64,000 nt of DNA. It comes from Hyaloscypha bicolor E (taxonomy: Eukaryota; Ascomycota; Leotiomycetes; Helotiales; Hyaloscyphaceae). Under the pieces are notes generated by a model. That model worked only from the letters and a program-made list of their open reading frames with translations. It did no database searches and was not told where the DNA came from. The DNA lies in NCBI RefSeq assembly GCF_002865645.1, contig NW_020194512.1:1699832-1763831 (forward strand), written 5' to 3'. Shown here in pieces: positions 11,471 through 25,911 of this stretch (position 1 is its first letter; each line of letters opens with the position of its first letter). Made by a program: the position numbers and the translations under genes.

Positions 11471-14400
11471 TTCCTTCTAATTCTCTTTTCTACTTCTTTA
11501 TTTATTAAGATAAATACTTCTCTTAGTACTTATTAGCCTATTATTATCTATTTAGCTAATATTCCTATATTCTTAATTTATTTTTATTATTTTTAATATT
11601 CCAAAAATATTACTAAGTTTCCTAATCTTACTTATATTAAAAGTAATAATTACTTAATATATAATTATTATTACTCTAAGAATAAGAAATATAATCCTAT
11701 AAGTTATAATTTCTTTTATTTATTTCTTATTCTAATACTATTTAAGGTTTCTTAAATATATATAATATAATTAAATTACCTTTTTTAAGCTATTAATATA
11801 TATAAGTATCTTTTTTATTCTTTACCTAAAAGAGAAAAGGCTATTACTATTCTTCTTTTATATTAAATAATATTTTTTTTTATATTAAAGCTATTATTTG
11901 AGACTAATAAATTCCCTTAATAATTCAAGAAATAAATTAAGTAATTATTACTAGTTTAATATAAATATAAAATACTCTTAATAATATAGTTAATATTCTT
12001 TAGTATTAAGTAAACTTATTTCTTTTTTATTTCTTACTAATAGCTAATAGCTTTATAGGCTAATTTATTACTTATTTCTTAAGAGAATCCTAATAAGAAT
12101 AATAATAAGAATAATAGAAAATAGTTATAAGAATAGGATATTTATAGGATATAAAAATTAGAGTTTTTAAAGTTTTTAATAATTTTTATATAGTTTTTCC
12201 AAGAATAAATATATAGTTTTTAATAGTTTCCTAATAAAAGTATTTATTTTTTATATTTCTATTTAGCTAATAATATTATAATATTACTCTTTTCTAAATA
12301 TTCTTATAATACTTAAATTATATTCTCTAGATTATTTAGTAGTTCTTATATATTATTTACTAATAAGTAGCTCTTTTAATAAATAAAATATTTCTTTTCT
12401 ATTCTATTCTTTTTATAAGCTATAATAGATTTTACCTCAAATTCTTCTTTACCTTTAATCTCGACTAGTTCTAGTTTTATTATAATACTAGTTTATAAAT
12501 ACTATAGTTCTAAAAGAGAAATATAGAAAATATTATAGATCTAATATAATAATAATAATTCTAAGTAATATATCTATTTATATATTTATATAATTTCTAG
12601 AACTTTAAAGAAATTAAGATATTTATTTACTAGCTTTATACTAGATTATAGCTATTAAATATTCTTTATATAAAATATAACTTTATTATATATATTAAAT
12701 TCCTTATTAATATATTTATTACTTCTTATTATTACTTCTCTAGTATCTTCTATTTTATTTAAATTCTCTATATTCTTTCTTATATTACCGGTATTTCTTT
12801 TTCTGAAATATTATTTTTAATATATAATTTAATACTAGAATAGAATCTATATAATATATAGAATAAAGAAATTTCTATTATTAAATATATAGAATTATTA
12901 TATATAAATTCTATAAAAAAAAGCTTTATTACCTAGTTATCTTATTAGTAGCTAGTATAATACCTCAAGTACTATTCTAGAGTTTGGTTTAGATTCTTTA
13001 TTTATTTATTAGTTTATAAATAAAATACTATATTTAGCTATTATTAAACCTTTAAATAGAAATATAGACTTGACTAGAACTTACTTATAAAAACAAATTC
13101 TTTATTAGAGATTATATCTATAGATATACTAAAGTCTTTAATAATATAATATATAAATAGCTTTACTAACTCAGGAGCCGAGATTTCTTTAGTAATCGGA
13201 ATATATTATACTATTTTCATATATCTATTAATAATAATAAATATAAAATTATATATCTTATTATAAAACCTAAAAAGAAATAGTTCTATAATAAAGTCTA
13301 TAGTAATTTCTTACTATAGCTTAAAGGAAAGGAGAAATAAACTAAATATACTATATAGCAGATATTTCTTTATTTTAGTTTATTAATATATAGAACAAGT
13401 TCTAATATAGTCTTTTATATTCTTTTTTATATTTTATTAGAAGTACTTTTTCTAGAAAATCTCTAGTATTTTACTAATATTAAAATATCTATTTATAGAA
13501 TTATTATAATTAGCTTATAATAATTCTTTTTTAAGAACTGGCTTATTTAATATATAGATAATACCCTAATATCTTAATAACCCAAATATATTAAATTCCC
13601 AAATATTAATAGCTCTAATAAAAATCTCTTTTAAGAACTATTTATATTACTAGTATTATACTAATAGATTAAGCCTGTAGTATTATAATAATAGTTTAAA
13701 TAGTATCTTTTTGCTTTCCTTATATACTATTTCGAACCTAGCTACTTATATAGCTAGAATCCTTAATATATACTATTTATAACTAGCTATACTAATAATA
13801 GGCTTAAGTAATAGTATTTCCGGTATTATTTTATTACTAAAATAGATTTCCTTTTTAGAATTCTTTAGTATTTTACTAATTAAGAAATACCTATTTTCTT
13901 TCTTTTAGGCCTTAAATTATAGTATTATAGAAATAGTATAGTATTCTATTATTACTATCTATAGAGCTCTCTATTTTATATTTTATAGCTTATTATAAAA
14001 TATAAATAGTAAAGTATCTTTATTTATATTTATTATAAAGTCTGGCTTTCTTAATAGCCTATTAGTAGGATTACTATACTCCGGCTAGTACTTTAAAATG
14101 AAGTCGAAAATAGCTAGTTTTTCTGTCTATCTTATCTATTAACTATTTAGTTTTCTCTTAGTTATAAAATATTTCAATTTATTATAATTTATTTTAATAA
14201 TAATAATATATTAGATATATATTAGGTAATATTACTAAGTATAAAATACTAGAATAATAGCCAAGAGCTTAGAATTATATATTTTATACTTATTCTTAAT
14301 TATAGTTATTTTTTTTAAATAGAAAATAATAGAGTATTACCTGGCTTTTATTCTCTTACTAAAGAACTAGGAAATTATATCTATAATTACAAATCCTGAA

Positions 14401-14761
14401 ATATCTATTTCTATATAAATTTTTAAGGCTAGATTAAAATAATAAAAGATTAGTACTATTATAAATATAATTTATAATTTTCTAAAAGCCCTATTTGCCT
14501 TATTTATCTAGCTAAAATAATATTATAGGTTTTTATTAGTTCTTAATAAATCAATTAACTCTTTTATTACCCTGAAATATCTATAAATAAACCTCTAGTA
14601 AAAGTTAGTAAAACCCAGGAATACTTGAATTTCTCGAATATTATTCTTTAGAACCGGCTATTTCCTAATAGCTATAACTCTACTAGCTTCTATTTCTATA
14701 TTATCTAGGCTAATTATAAACCCCAGGAACTTTATTCTCTCTATATTTGTAATAGATATTA

Positions 14762-14910
14762 CCAAAAGTAGCCAGTTAGGAAGCAATCCAATTGTATTAA
14801 TTAACTGAAACTTGAAGAAGGAAGTGAGGTGTGGGAGGTGCGAAGCCTTAAGGGCTTGCACACGGACCACCCGCATACGCACGTGCTACCAAGGATGCCC
14901 AGGCACTCTC
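14762..14910 (-). mobile_element. 149-bp non-RIP insert in the GypC RT region, possible tRNA-derived SINE
   Basis: GC-rich, CpA/TpG-rich insert sitting between the two halves of the conserved KCEF...FLGF stretch of the GypC polymerase. It is flanked by near-identical repeats TAATAGATATTA (14750-14761) and TAATAATATTA (14911-14921), which look like a target-site duplication. On the minus strand the 5' end has TGGTAGCACGTG (weak A-box-like) and, about 30 nt later, GTGCAAGCC (8 of 9 to the B-box core GTTCRANYC). A hairpin pairs GTGCGAAGCC with GGCTTGCAC. Too short to be a RIP target, which fits its normal composition. The SINE identity is inference. Confidence 0.5.
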
Positions 14911-17415
14911 TAATAATATTAAACTTATATTTTACTAAGTTTATAAAGAGCTAGTATTATTATAGCTATTTAAGTATATATTAGACTACTATTATATATT
15001 ATTCTGGGTTCTCTAAATAAATTAGAATATTATTCAGATAAATTATATAAATAATATTTATAAGGCCTACTAATATATAATTAATATATACCTGAAATAT
15101 TACCGGAATATTAGATAGTTTAAAGAATATAATATAGTATTTAAAATATCTATAGTATATTCGGAATACTATTTTCTATTTATTACTCTTTCGTATTTAT
15201 AACTAATAATAAATATTCTTTAAATCTAGCTTTATATATATCTTTATTCTATAAAGCCTATTTATAGTCTTATTAATAAGTAGTAATAGTATTTGGTTTT
15301 TAATAGTAATTCTATTTAGACTCCGGTAATTAATATATAAATATAGGCTGCCTTTTTTCTTTAGAATAAATATAATTAAAATACTAGCTAGGCTAGTAAA
15401 ATAATAGATCTATTTTTTTTCTAGGCTAGTATCTAGATATTCCCAAAGAACTTTAAGCTCTCTTTCTAATAAAGTATATATAGAACTATATAGTAATTAG
15501 AATCCTGGTTCCAGATCTATATAATACTTTATTATATAATAATTAAATAATATATTTATAGCTTTTATAAAGAATACTTGAAAAAGGTCCTAATACTTTT
15601 TAGGAAATATAACTATTCTATTAGTAGTAATAGTAATAATTCTTTAGCTATTTATTATAAAATAGGTAATTAATAAAAAAACATATATTTTATATTTTAT
15701 TACTTTAATAAACTTCCTAGTATTTAGAATTTTAATCTCTTATAATTAAATCTAATATCTCTATATTATTTCCCTAAAAGAAATTAGAGAATTAACCTAA
15801 TAAAGCTATAGGAATTCAAGTATTATATTAATATAATTTAGATTAAAATCATATAATATAAAGTATATATTAGTCTTTTTTTAGTTCCCTAATATATCCT
15901 TAATAATAATCCCAAAAATATAATTTCTATATAAATAGATTCTTTTTTTCTCTAGTAAGAATAAGGGAATTGCCCTTAATATTAATAGAATACCTATATC
16001 TAAAGCTAATTTCCCTTTTATATAATTAGCTTCTATATTTAAGTCTACTAATACTCTAACTCTTTAGTTACTTTTCCTTGTCTTAATAGTAACCTTAATT
16101 ACTATTCTCGTTTTAAAGACCTTATTTTCTATAATATAAACGAGTATAACTATTATAGGATATATTCGTTTCTTGGCTTCTTTAGTTCTGGATATTTATA
16201 TAATTTATAGCTAGATTTATTATAGTTATAGTAAATTGGTTTCTCTTAATTAGGGCAAGTAGTAATATAATAATTCTTTTTCTAGTAAGTAAAATAAATT
16301 ATATCTGGTTTTATAGATCCTAATATAAGTACTATATTAAACTCTATTATTATATTTTTACTATTTCGGTTTTATAAATCTTATAATAGAAATATATTTC
16401 TTTTCTATTTTCTTTTATTATTTCCTTTTTTTTTTCTCTTATTCTTTTTCTTTTACTATCCTATTAGCTTATTATTATATTCCTATTAAGTAGACAGGTT
16501 TAAATTATTCTTAACTCTTATAGCTATAGAAATAAGCTTTTTTTTTTATAGGATATTCTTTTAATAATTAATTTTATCCCGAATTTCCTGCCTTAAGCTA
16601 CTAAATAAATTATCTTATTCTTATAATAAATCCGTATATTCCAAGTTATTTAATAGGCTATCTAAATAAAATATAAAGCTTTAAATACTTTAGCCTAGCT
16701 ATTATTTAGTATTCTTAAACTTAGTAAAAGTATTATTATTATAGTTTTCCGGATTTAAAATAGAATTCTTTATAAACTTAATAAAGGTTTCCTAATCTAT
16801 AGTATTAATACTTACTAATTACTTTTTATACTTCTAGATATTCCTGGCTATATTCTTAAAACAGGAAATATAATATATAACCTTTACTATATTAGTAGCC
16901 TAAATAATCCTATTATTTTTATACTATTTTAATTCTGTCTAATAAAAGAAGTCCTGGGCTTCTTTAATACTCTTTCCCTAGTAAATAGGTAATTCTCGGA
17001 TTTTTGGAGCCCTCTGAACTAAGAATACTACCGGGGATATAACGGGTTCTATACTAGATATCTGAATATCTTTAAGATAATAGATCTGAGCTTCTAGCTT
17101 TTCTAGATCTTTTCTCTATTATATTTCTATTTCTAACTCAATAATATAATAGCGAGCCGCTACTAATTTCTCTATTATTATTATCTTATCTACTAGTTCT
17201 GGGGATATCTGAGTTCTATTTCCTTTTCCTAATTAGGTAGTATAAAGAGTATTTAACTGAGTACTTCCCTAGATACCCGGTTAGATTGCCTTAGTAATAA
17301 TAGAGGCGCTTCTCCTAATTAATATTCTAGCTATTAATTTTTTATCTATTAATAGCTTGACTACCTTATAATAAACTACTTCCCGAAAGTTGAATTAATT
17401 AGAATATAAGGTACT

Positions 17416-17701
17416 TAATAGTAGGATAATATATAAGTAGTTAAAATAAATAAGTTATAGAATAATACTTGCAAGTATAACTAATTCCAAGAATTAATTC
17501 TAATAAAAGACTAATTAATACCCCTTTCTAAAGCTAGAAGTATCTTTCTATATATTTCCTAGTATTTAGCCAAGTATATAAAGCCCTTTACTTAACTAAG
17601 AAATGCAAGCTAATATAATTCATATAATTCTAATTGCAAGCTTTATCCAAAATAGGGAACTAGATCTATAATATCTAATACCTGTCTATATATTATTACG
17701 T
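17416..17701 (-). repeat. GypC LTR (high-coordinate, 5')
   Basis: 286 bp partner of 10550-10836. It retains more CpA sites, for example TTGCAAGTATAAC where the partner reads TTATAAGTATAAC. gtatt follows at 17702. Confidence 0.85.
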
Positions 17702-17706
17702 GTATT

Positions 17707-20700
17707 TATTATAAATATATTCCGAAATATAGAAGTATAACGGAACTAATAATAGTTTTAATTATAAACTTACTATTTTCCTTAATATTTACTAATATAT
17801 AAAGCTTCTAGAAGAGGTACTAGTAAGAGCTTTTCTTATTATATTAAAGGAACTAGTATAAGACTACTTTTATAATAACTAGCTCTCGAGCCATATATAT
17901 AAAGAGGCTTATATAAATATTCATAGCTTCTTTAAAGGCCCCGGTTTCTATTATTAAAATTTAGATAAATAAAATACTATTACCTTAGTAATTATAGTAA
18001 TAAAGAATTCTAAAAAGACAATATTTGAACTTATTTAAATACTAATTAATAACCTATATAAATTATAGTATAGCCTTACTTTTATCTTATAAAGTACTAA
18101 ATTCCTATATAATAAGATTATTACCTCCTATTAAGGCTTACTAGTATACTAATATATAGTCTCGAATTCTCCTAATAATCTCGGCTAGCTTATTAATAAG
18201 CTTTAATTATTTATTATAACTTATAAGAAGAAATAATAGATTAATACCTATATTTTCTTTATTAATTAATAATATTATTCTCAAAACTTTTTAAACTACT
18301 ATTTGTCCGGAAATTATTAATATAGACCTAGCTATAATTTCGGAACCTATAATAACTATTTCGAATCTTATAATTATAATAATTATATTTCGAAGTTATA
18401 TTTTATATATAAGAGACCCGAATACTATTTATAGAAATATATATTAGAGAAATAAGAAACTAAAAAGGCTTAATTCAAGAATAGAAATATTTACTAATTT
18501 AGATTCCGAAATACCTATAACTTTAATAAATGCTTTAGTAGTATTTATATATAGTATATTACTGAATTTAAAAGAGAAAAAGATAATAAGAATAGTAAGA
18601 ATAAACTAGTAAATAATATTTTTAAAGCCTTACTAGCGGAAATAAATAAAGGAGAGAAATATTACTCTGATTTCTATTTTATTTCTATTAAAAGCTTCTT
18701 AGCCACTCTTATAATTCCTATTTCTACTATTTCTATAACTAATACTTTTATAAATAATCTTACTTCCCTTTCTCTTATATACTAAATAATAGGCGAAAAC
18801 CATACCTTAGAGCTTACTAAATAGATAGAGGATACTCAGATATTTATAATTAATAATATATTAAGATATAATACTTATTACTTTTATAAAGTTATAATTA
18901 ATACTAGAGCTTCTAGATTCTTAACTACTAGTTCTAACTAATTCCAAGCTTTATAATAGATTAATAATAGTATTAAATTTAATAAAATTACTAAAGATTA
19001 AGTTAATATCTAATTTAATATTAGATCTATATTCTTTATTAGATCTATAATAGTAAGAATACTAATTAGATAAGTATAATTCCATATTATATTTATAAAG
19101 ACTTTATTTCTATTTAGTTTAACTAATATAGACAAGCTAGAGGTCTACTTTAATAATCTTACTAATTATCTTATTATTTCTAATAGATGCTTTATATCTA
19201 TAGTATAATGTTTTAAATACTTTTTCCTGTTTTAAAATACTATTTTATAAAGCTTTATTTTCGAATTCTTTATTTATAATTCCTGCTTTCTTATAGAAGT
19301 CGAATTATAATATTTATACTACCGTTTTAGTTATCTATTTATTAATAAGCTCCGAAATATACTAGAATAAACAGGCTATAATATTAATATAAAAGCCCTT
19401 AAGTACCTTATAAAGTACTATAAGTAATACTAGAAATTTGAATAATTACTAGAATAATTCAAGTTTAACCTAAGAAATAATATTAGCTTTAACTATTCTA
19501 TTATTATTAATATTTTCTATATTTCCGGTAAGCCTATATTCTATATTATTAATAAAGGTACTCGATATTAAGCCGGCTAATAACTTTAAAATATTAGAAT
19601 ATTATATATTTGGGATACCCTAAAATAGTATTAAATTAATACCTATTTAGGCCTTCCTAATTAGATTTTAGTAAATACCGGAAAGTAATTTACTAATAAG
19701 AAGTTTGTTTAGCTTATAAATATTATAAGAACTAAAGTTAAAATTATTTCTATAGAAGCTTATAATTCTATTAGAATTATAGAATATTACTATAGCCTAA
19801 TTTAATATACTTATTTTATTATTATAGCCGAAATTAATAAAATTAATAAGGATACTATACTTCAAATAGCTTTTAAGGCTATTAATAATTCTATAAGACC
19901 TAATAGTATTATTTTAACTTTTTTAATTTATAGTACTTTATTTTAAATAACTAAATATAATATCCTATTACTAATTATATTATAGTAATTAGTAGTACTT
20001 AAGAAAATAATAATAGAAATTCAGAAGCTTTAAGCTAGATACTAGATTATAAATACCCTAAATACCCGAAATAGTTCTAGTACTACTAATATCTATAAAC
20101 TTTCCTTAAATTCGAATATTTTTATATAGTATAAAAGAAATACTAGTTAATCTAGTAATTAGAATAAGCTATATAAGCTAATAGCTATTAATAGAAAGAA
20201 CTATATACTAGCTCTATTATATAGTAATACTACCTTCCGTTTAACCTCTATAAAGTCCTTTTATATAGGAGATATTAAGGTTATTACTAATAGCTCCGAA
20301 CCTAAATCTATTCCCGAATTTTATAATAAGGCTAAAAGTAATACAAATATAATTCCTTCTATTATTCCCGCTGTTTTACTAAAGTATAATAGAGAATACT
20401 CTTATAAGAATCCGGATTTTATAGTATTTCTATAGAATAATAACCTATATAAGAACTCTCATTAAGTTAAAGTTACTAGCTTTCTAGAAAAGGATATATT
20501 TGAGGTTATTTCTAGATCTCAGGTACTAAAAGAAATATATATTTTTAATTCCCGGTTTATTAATGAGATTAAAAATAAGAGTATAAAGAAAGAGTTTAAA
20601 AAGTCGAGACTAGTTATTCAAGCTTATAATAATAGTAATAAATATATAGTATTAATATAATCGCTTACTATTTAATATATTAGCTAGAGAATTATTCTTA

Positions 20701-22185
20701 GTATTATTACTATAATAATAGATACTATAGAACTATATTTATATAATATCTCATAAGCTTATATCTAATTAATAATCTTACTTAATTGTAATTTTTATAT
20801 TAATTCACCTCGAGAGCTTACTAGAGAGCTAAATCTGAATAATAATTTAGTTCTAAAAATTATAAAACTACTATATAGTATATCGGAAGCCGGGAACTAC
20901 TAGTTTAAGATCTATTATTTCTACTATATTAATAAGCTTTTTATAGAACAGTTAACTTATAACTCTTGCCTTTTCTATAGTAAGTAATCTTTCGGAATTA
21001 TTAGCCTTTAAACTAATAATATCCTATTTATTAGAACTAATAATTTTATAAAGGCAAAGTAACTAAAGCTTTATAAGGCTAAGTTCTTAGCTAAGAAATA
21101 TAAATACCTTATTATTAATTATAATCTCAAGTTTAATAGAGGTATTATTTATATAAATACTACTAGAATTACTTTTATATAAGAATACTAGTATAAAAAC
21201 CTCTGAACTATTTCTATAAAAAATACTACTATTATAAGTAATAGGGATACTATTTATTAAGATCTCTTTATTAAGAACTAATATATTACTTAATATACTA
21301 GAGGAATATATATTATATTAGTCTATTAACCAGAAGCTTTATATAACCTATTAATTATTACTTAAGCTATTAAATCCTTAGAAACTAATATAAAGATACT
21401 TAATAAGTATATTTAATAGCAAATTGAGAATATTACTAGAGAACTAAAATTTATAAAGCTAGTAAAGAAGTCCTTATATTTAATCGTTTTTATAGACGCT
21501 TTATTTATAAATAATAGAGACCTCTTTTCCTAAATCGGATATATTTTAGTTCTAGTAAACAGAATTAGATATACTAATATTATTTACTAGTTCTTTACTA
21601 AATATAAGAGAGTTACTAGAAGTATTCTAGTTTCGGAACTTTATAGTATGGCTTATACCTTTAATATAAGTACTTTAGTTAAATCTATAATTAATAAAGT
21701 ACTAGAAATAGAACTATTACTAATAGTCTATATAAATTCGAAGTTATTATATAAATGCCTTATTAAATTAGGGACTACTCGAGAAAAGCATCTAATAATT
21801 AATATAATATATCTTTACTAGATATATAAATAATAAAAGATTACAGAAATTAAATAGATTAAAGGAGAATCGAATCCTGCCGATTTTATAATAAAATCGA
21901 AACTAATAAATACTCTTAAGTATCTAATTAATACGAATATTATATAATTAGATATAGAGAAATAAGTCGAGTATAAATAGAACAGGAAATAGATATATAG
22001 GATAAGAGGATATTATAAGAAGGGAAGTTATATATAAAAGGCTATAGCCTTTAATATATAACTAAAATCTCAGAAGTAATATAAATATATAAAGCGTTTA
22101 GGAAATCTAGTACTAGGCCGGATTAGGGAATTTATATATAATTAGAAGGAAATATTATTTTTCGTATTTTTTAGAAAGTTTCTAG
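17707..22185 (+). pseudogene. Cop1 gag-pol remnant (after the GypC insertion)
   Basis: Copia polyprotein in decayed form. The gag part runs ~17707-18650, the protease/pre-integrase part ~18800-19500, integrase ~19500-20000, reverse transcriptase ~20560-21260, RNase H ~21480-21960. Motifs visible in conceptual translation include SRLVIQAY, KFLAKKYKYL, RVTRSILVSELYSMA (RNase H) and SNPADFI. Dozens of TAG/TAA stops stand at expected Gln/Trp positions, so no protein can be made. The first part of gag (~9934-10549) is separated by GypC. Confidence 0.88.
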
Positions 22186-22495
22186 TATTAGTATAGCTAT
22201 TTCTTTAGGAATTATATATATAGTTATAGGATACGAGATATAAGATATAGGTAATAGGATATAAGTAATGGAATATAGATAATAAGATATGAGATACAGG
22301 ATATAGTTATATAACCTTATATTTTATTAGTAACTTGACTAGTAAACTAGATTCCTTTAGGCTTAGCAGATTTAAGAATTATATATTAATACTATAATAC
22401 TATAATTCTTACTTTTAAATAATAACTTTACTAATTAATATAACTAGCATTTCTATACCTATATAATAGTATTATATATTACTAGTAAACTAATA
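22186..22495 (+). repeat. Cop1 3' LTR
   Basis: 310 bp, more heavily RIP-mutated than its 5' partner, followed by the cttat target duplication (22496-22500). Confidence 0.9.
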
Positions 22496-22500
22496 CTTAT

Positions 22501-25162
22501 ATATTATAATATCTAATAAGAAGAATTATAACTATTATAATAAGGGCTTTAAATCTTATATATTAATAAGTTCTCTAGCTTTAATATTTATTAAAGCTAA
22601 TATAATTTCAGATTTCTTATTATTTATTAGAAGTTTATTAATTCTAGAAAAATATTATTATAACTTTTAAGAAATTTTTTAAAGAATATTCTAAATAGTA
22701 TTATACTAATATAAATAATATTATTAATTAGGTTTTCGAAAACTAGAAAAAGACTAATAAGTTACGGAATTCTTTTTTTTATTTTAATAAGGTAAATAAT
22801 AATACTACTTGAATTAATATTCTAAAAATAAGTTTTTTTAAATATATTTAGATATTTACTAATTTCTTAAAGAAATACTATAAAGCCTATTTTTAAAATA
22901 TTAATCTTATTACTAAGATTATTACTAAGATTTTTAAATAATTTATTACTAGTATTTTAAATACTAATAATATAATATTTATAATTATTTAAAACCTGAT
23001 TTTAGAAATTCGGGTCTTTTATAAAATATATATAATAATTATAAATTCCTTATTTACTTTTTTTAATATCTTTAATATTAATATTATTATAATATAACTA
23101 TATTTTATTAAGAAATAAGCGAATTCCGGAAAGTATTACCTAATTCTTTACTAAATCCTAAATAAGGCCAGTATTTAGTATTTTAGGAATTAGAAATTAG
23201 GAATTTAAAAGAATTAAATTTTATTTATTTAAGATATTTATAACTAGTTTATCTATAATAAATCTTTTTTAATCCTAAATCTTTTTCTAATAATTTAAAT
23301 ATAATTCTTATAAACCTTAATAAAATTCTAGAAAACCTTTATAAATAAAAAAACCCTAGAAAAAGAATATTTCTATTATTATTTCGGGCCTTTTTTTTAG
23401 TTATCTAGATCTTTTTTCTTTTTTTAAATAGCCTTTTTCTTAATAATCTAGAATTCTTTTTAATTTTAAGAAATTATTAAAAAATAATTTTAAATTTCAA
23501 GCTATAGTTTTAGTTATAAAATTTTAAAAGTTTCTTAGAATTTTTAAAATAAAAATAAATAAATAACTAGATATTATAATTTTTAGGTTAGACTTTCTAT
23601 TTAATTAAATACTATTACTTTTTACTTTTATTATCTTATTAGTAATTAATAATAGCTTCTATTTCTTATTTTTATTTTTTATTATTATTTACTAATTCTA
23701 GAAGTTTTTTAAAGAAATATAAATATAGCTTTTAATTTTTTTTTATTATATATTTTTTAAAAAAGAAATATAAAAAGTTAAATATAAATAATTATATATA
23801 TTTAGTAGTTTTAATTTATATATTAATTTATTAATATATTTAAGGATTTTAAATAAATCTATAAATTTTAATTTAAGCTTTTTTATTTTAAATTTAATAT
23901 TTCTTATTAATAATATTATCTAGGCTTTTTTGAAATAGTATTTAGCTAACTAATATTTATTATAATAGATTTCCCGATTATTTTATATATAATACTATAA
24001 ATTCTTAAGTTTTTTTAATTTTATTTTAAGGATTTCTAGCTTTTTATATATAGCTAATATCTTTTTTATAATTTCATTCTTAGAATTTTATAGAAATTAA
24101 TAATAGTATTTATAATATATATAAAAAAGTATATTTTATAAAATCTAATATTTTAAATTATTATATATAAATTCTATAAAAGATAATTTCTTAAATTAGT
24201 TATTTTTTTAAGTATTATAATAATATTTCAAATAATATTTCGAGATCTAATTCTGTCTTTTTATTTAATTATTTATATATTAAATAAAAGTAGAAAGTAA
24301 ATTAAAACTAGCTAGTAAATACTATTTTTTAATTAGAAATACTTCTATTAAAAGAACTAAAAATTAAGAAAATATATTTTTATATAATTTTAGTAAATTT
24401 CGGAAAGTTAACTATTTTATAATATATAATATATCTTATTATTCTAAAGTATTAATTAATAATTATAAGAATTATATTAAAATTAGAATCTTTTATTAGG
24501 TTTTTATATAATAATAAACCTATAATAAAATCTATAGAAATCTTATTTTAAATTTTTTTAGGCTATAATAAATTATTAAATAGACTATATAGTAAATACT
24601 TTTTAGTCTTAATTCTCTAATAAATATTATATTCTTAATAATACTTATAAATGTCTTTTTTTATATTTTTCTAATATTAGAATTTTCTAAAAAGCTCGAA
24701 AGTTTATTTTATTTTATAATATTTAGTTATTAGATTATTATAATAAAGCTTTATAACTTCTTAATATAAAGTAGAATTATTAAATATAATAATTCTTAAA
24801 TAATACCTAAATAGGCCTAAATTATTTTTCTAGATTTCTTTTTTTTAGTATTTCTTTTATTAAGCTTTTATTTTAAAATATTTTAATATTAAGAATTATT
24901 TCTCTAAATTATCTAAATAATATTTAGAAAGAATTTAGATAAAGGAACTAGTATTATAGCTCTTTTAATAGCCGTATATGTTTATAATTATTTAATTTAA
25001 AAACTCGAGAAATTAAAAAGTCTTTAGTTCTATTAAATAATATAATTATAAATATTCTTATTATTTTAACTATAATAATAAAGCCTTTAAGATATTTCTC
25101 TATATCTTATTTCTTAACTAATTCTATAATTAAGAAATCTATAAAATAATTTATTTACTTAT
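22501..25162 (-). pseudogene. GypA copy 1 integrase, chromodomain and 3' tail remnant
   Basis: Reverse complement is collinear with GypA copy 2 from ~34170 back to ~29940 (tail, chromodomain, integrase), and directly with GypA copy 3 at ~54625-56888. Very AT-rich; C is rare. The tail continues on the other side of Cop1 at 8091-8868. Confidence 0.8.
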
Positions 25163-25516
25163 TTTATAATAAATATAATAAATAATAAATATAATAAATA
25201 ATAAATATAATAAATAATAAATATAATAAATAATAAATATAATAAATAATAAATATAATAATAAATATAACTAAAATAATAATTAATAAATATAATATAA
25301 TAAATAATAAATATAATAAATAATAAATATAATTAATAATAAATATAATAAAGTAAATAATAATAATAAATAATAATTAATAAATAATAATTTTTAATAA
25401 ATAATAAATAATAAATATAATAAATAATAAATATAATAAATAATAAATATAATAAATAATAAATATAATAAATAATAAATATAATAAATAATAAATATAA
25501 TAAATAATAAATAATA
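25163..25516. repeat. 16-bp tandem array (TAATAAATATAATAAA)n
   Basis: About 350 bp of AAT/ATAAT units built on a 16-bp period, lying exactly in the spacer between integrase and RNase H of GypA copy 1. GypA copy 2 has one short AT stretch at the same place (~29938). It is an expansion seeded by RIP-simplified sequence. Confidence 0.9.
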
Positions 25517-25911
25517 TTTATTCTAAAAAAAGAACTTTTTAGATATTTATAAGAATTTCTAAATTATAATTATAAAAGCTTCTTTTAGCTTATTCTAAAA
25601 AATTAGAAGCCAAGTTATATTAATAGAACTTTTTTTATAATTAGACTTTTTATTAGATTTATTTATTAGATTTAAGATATCTTTATAATAAATAATAATA
25701 AAATTATATATTATTTAATATATTTAATAATTCTCTAAATATTTTATTTCTATAAAATATTAGAGATTATTATAGTTTATAATAATCTTAATTATAAATC
25801 TAAATTCTTTAAAATAATAATACTAATATTTAAAAACTTTAATAATTATAAATAGCTTTTTATTATAGATATTATAGTTATATTTAATTCCGGAAAGTTT
25901 TCGGAACTAGA

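Larger units (their letters stand above)
10550..17701 (-). mobile_element. GypC, RIP-inactivated Gypsy element nested in Cop1
   Basis: Minus strand, 7.15 kb. LTRs 10550-10836 and 17416-17701 (~287 bp, direct repeats). Candidate target duplication gtatt at 10545-10549 and 17702-17706. Reading down the minus strand: a gag region with a charged coiled-coil-like stretch near 17050-17250, a Cys-rich knuckle remnant near 16250-16330, an aspartic protease trace near 16000, RT with a YLDDILIY-type motif changed to YLNNILIY at ~15002-15053, the RNase H end near 14070-14160, and integrase ~12950-13950 (DFI at ~13330, SDRE-like and QT..E-like motifs). Stops in every domain. Cop1 sequence resumes right after the 3' side. 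Confidence 0.88.
8869..22495 (+). mobile_element. Cop1, RIP-inactivated Copia retrotransposon with nested GypC
   Basis: Plus strand. 5' LTR 8869-9154, leader 9155-~9930, gag start ~9934 to 10549, nested GypC 10550-17701, gag/pol rest 17707-22185, 3' LTR 22186-22495. Target duplication cttat at 8864-8868 and 22496-22500; the empty site is visible in GypA copy 3 at ~54615. Conceptual frames show, in Copia order, GAG-pre-integrase/integrase (~19250-20000), reverse transcriptase (~20560-21260, with SRLVIQAY and DD-to-NN changed active site near 21040) and RNase H (~21480-21960, ending in a SNPADF motif). In-frame stops throughout; not functional. Confidence 0.92.

Noticed and set aside
14658..14882. 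74-codon minus-strand open frame
   Set aside because: Chance fusion of the GypC RT segment (FLGFIIS) with the non-RIP insert; not a gene.
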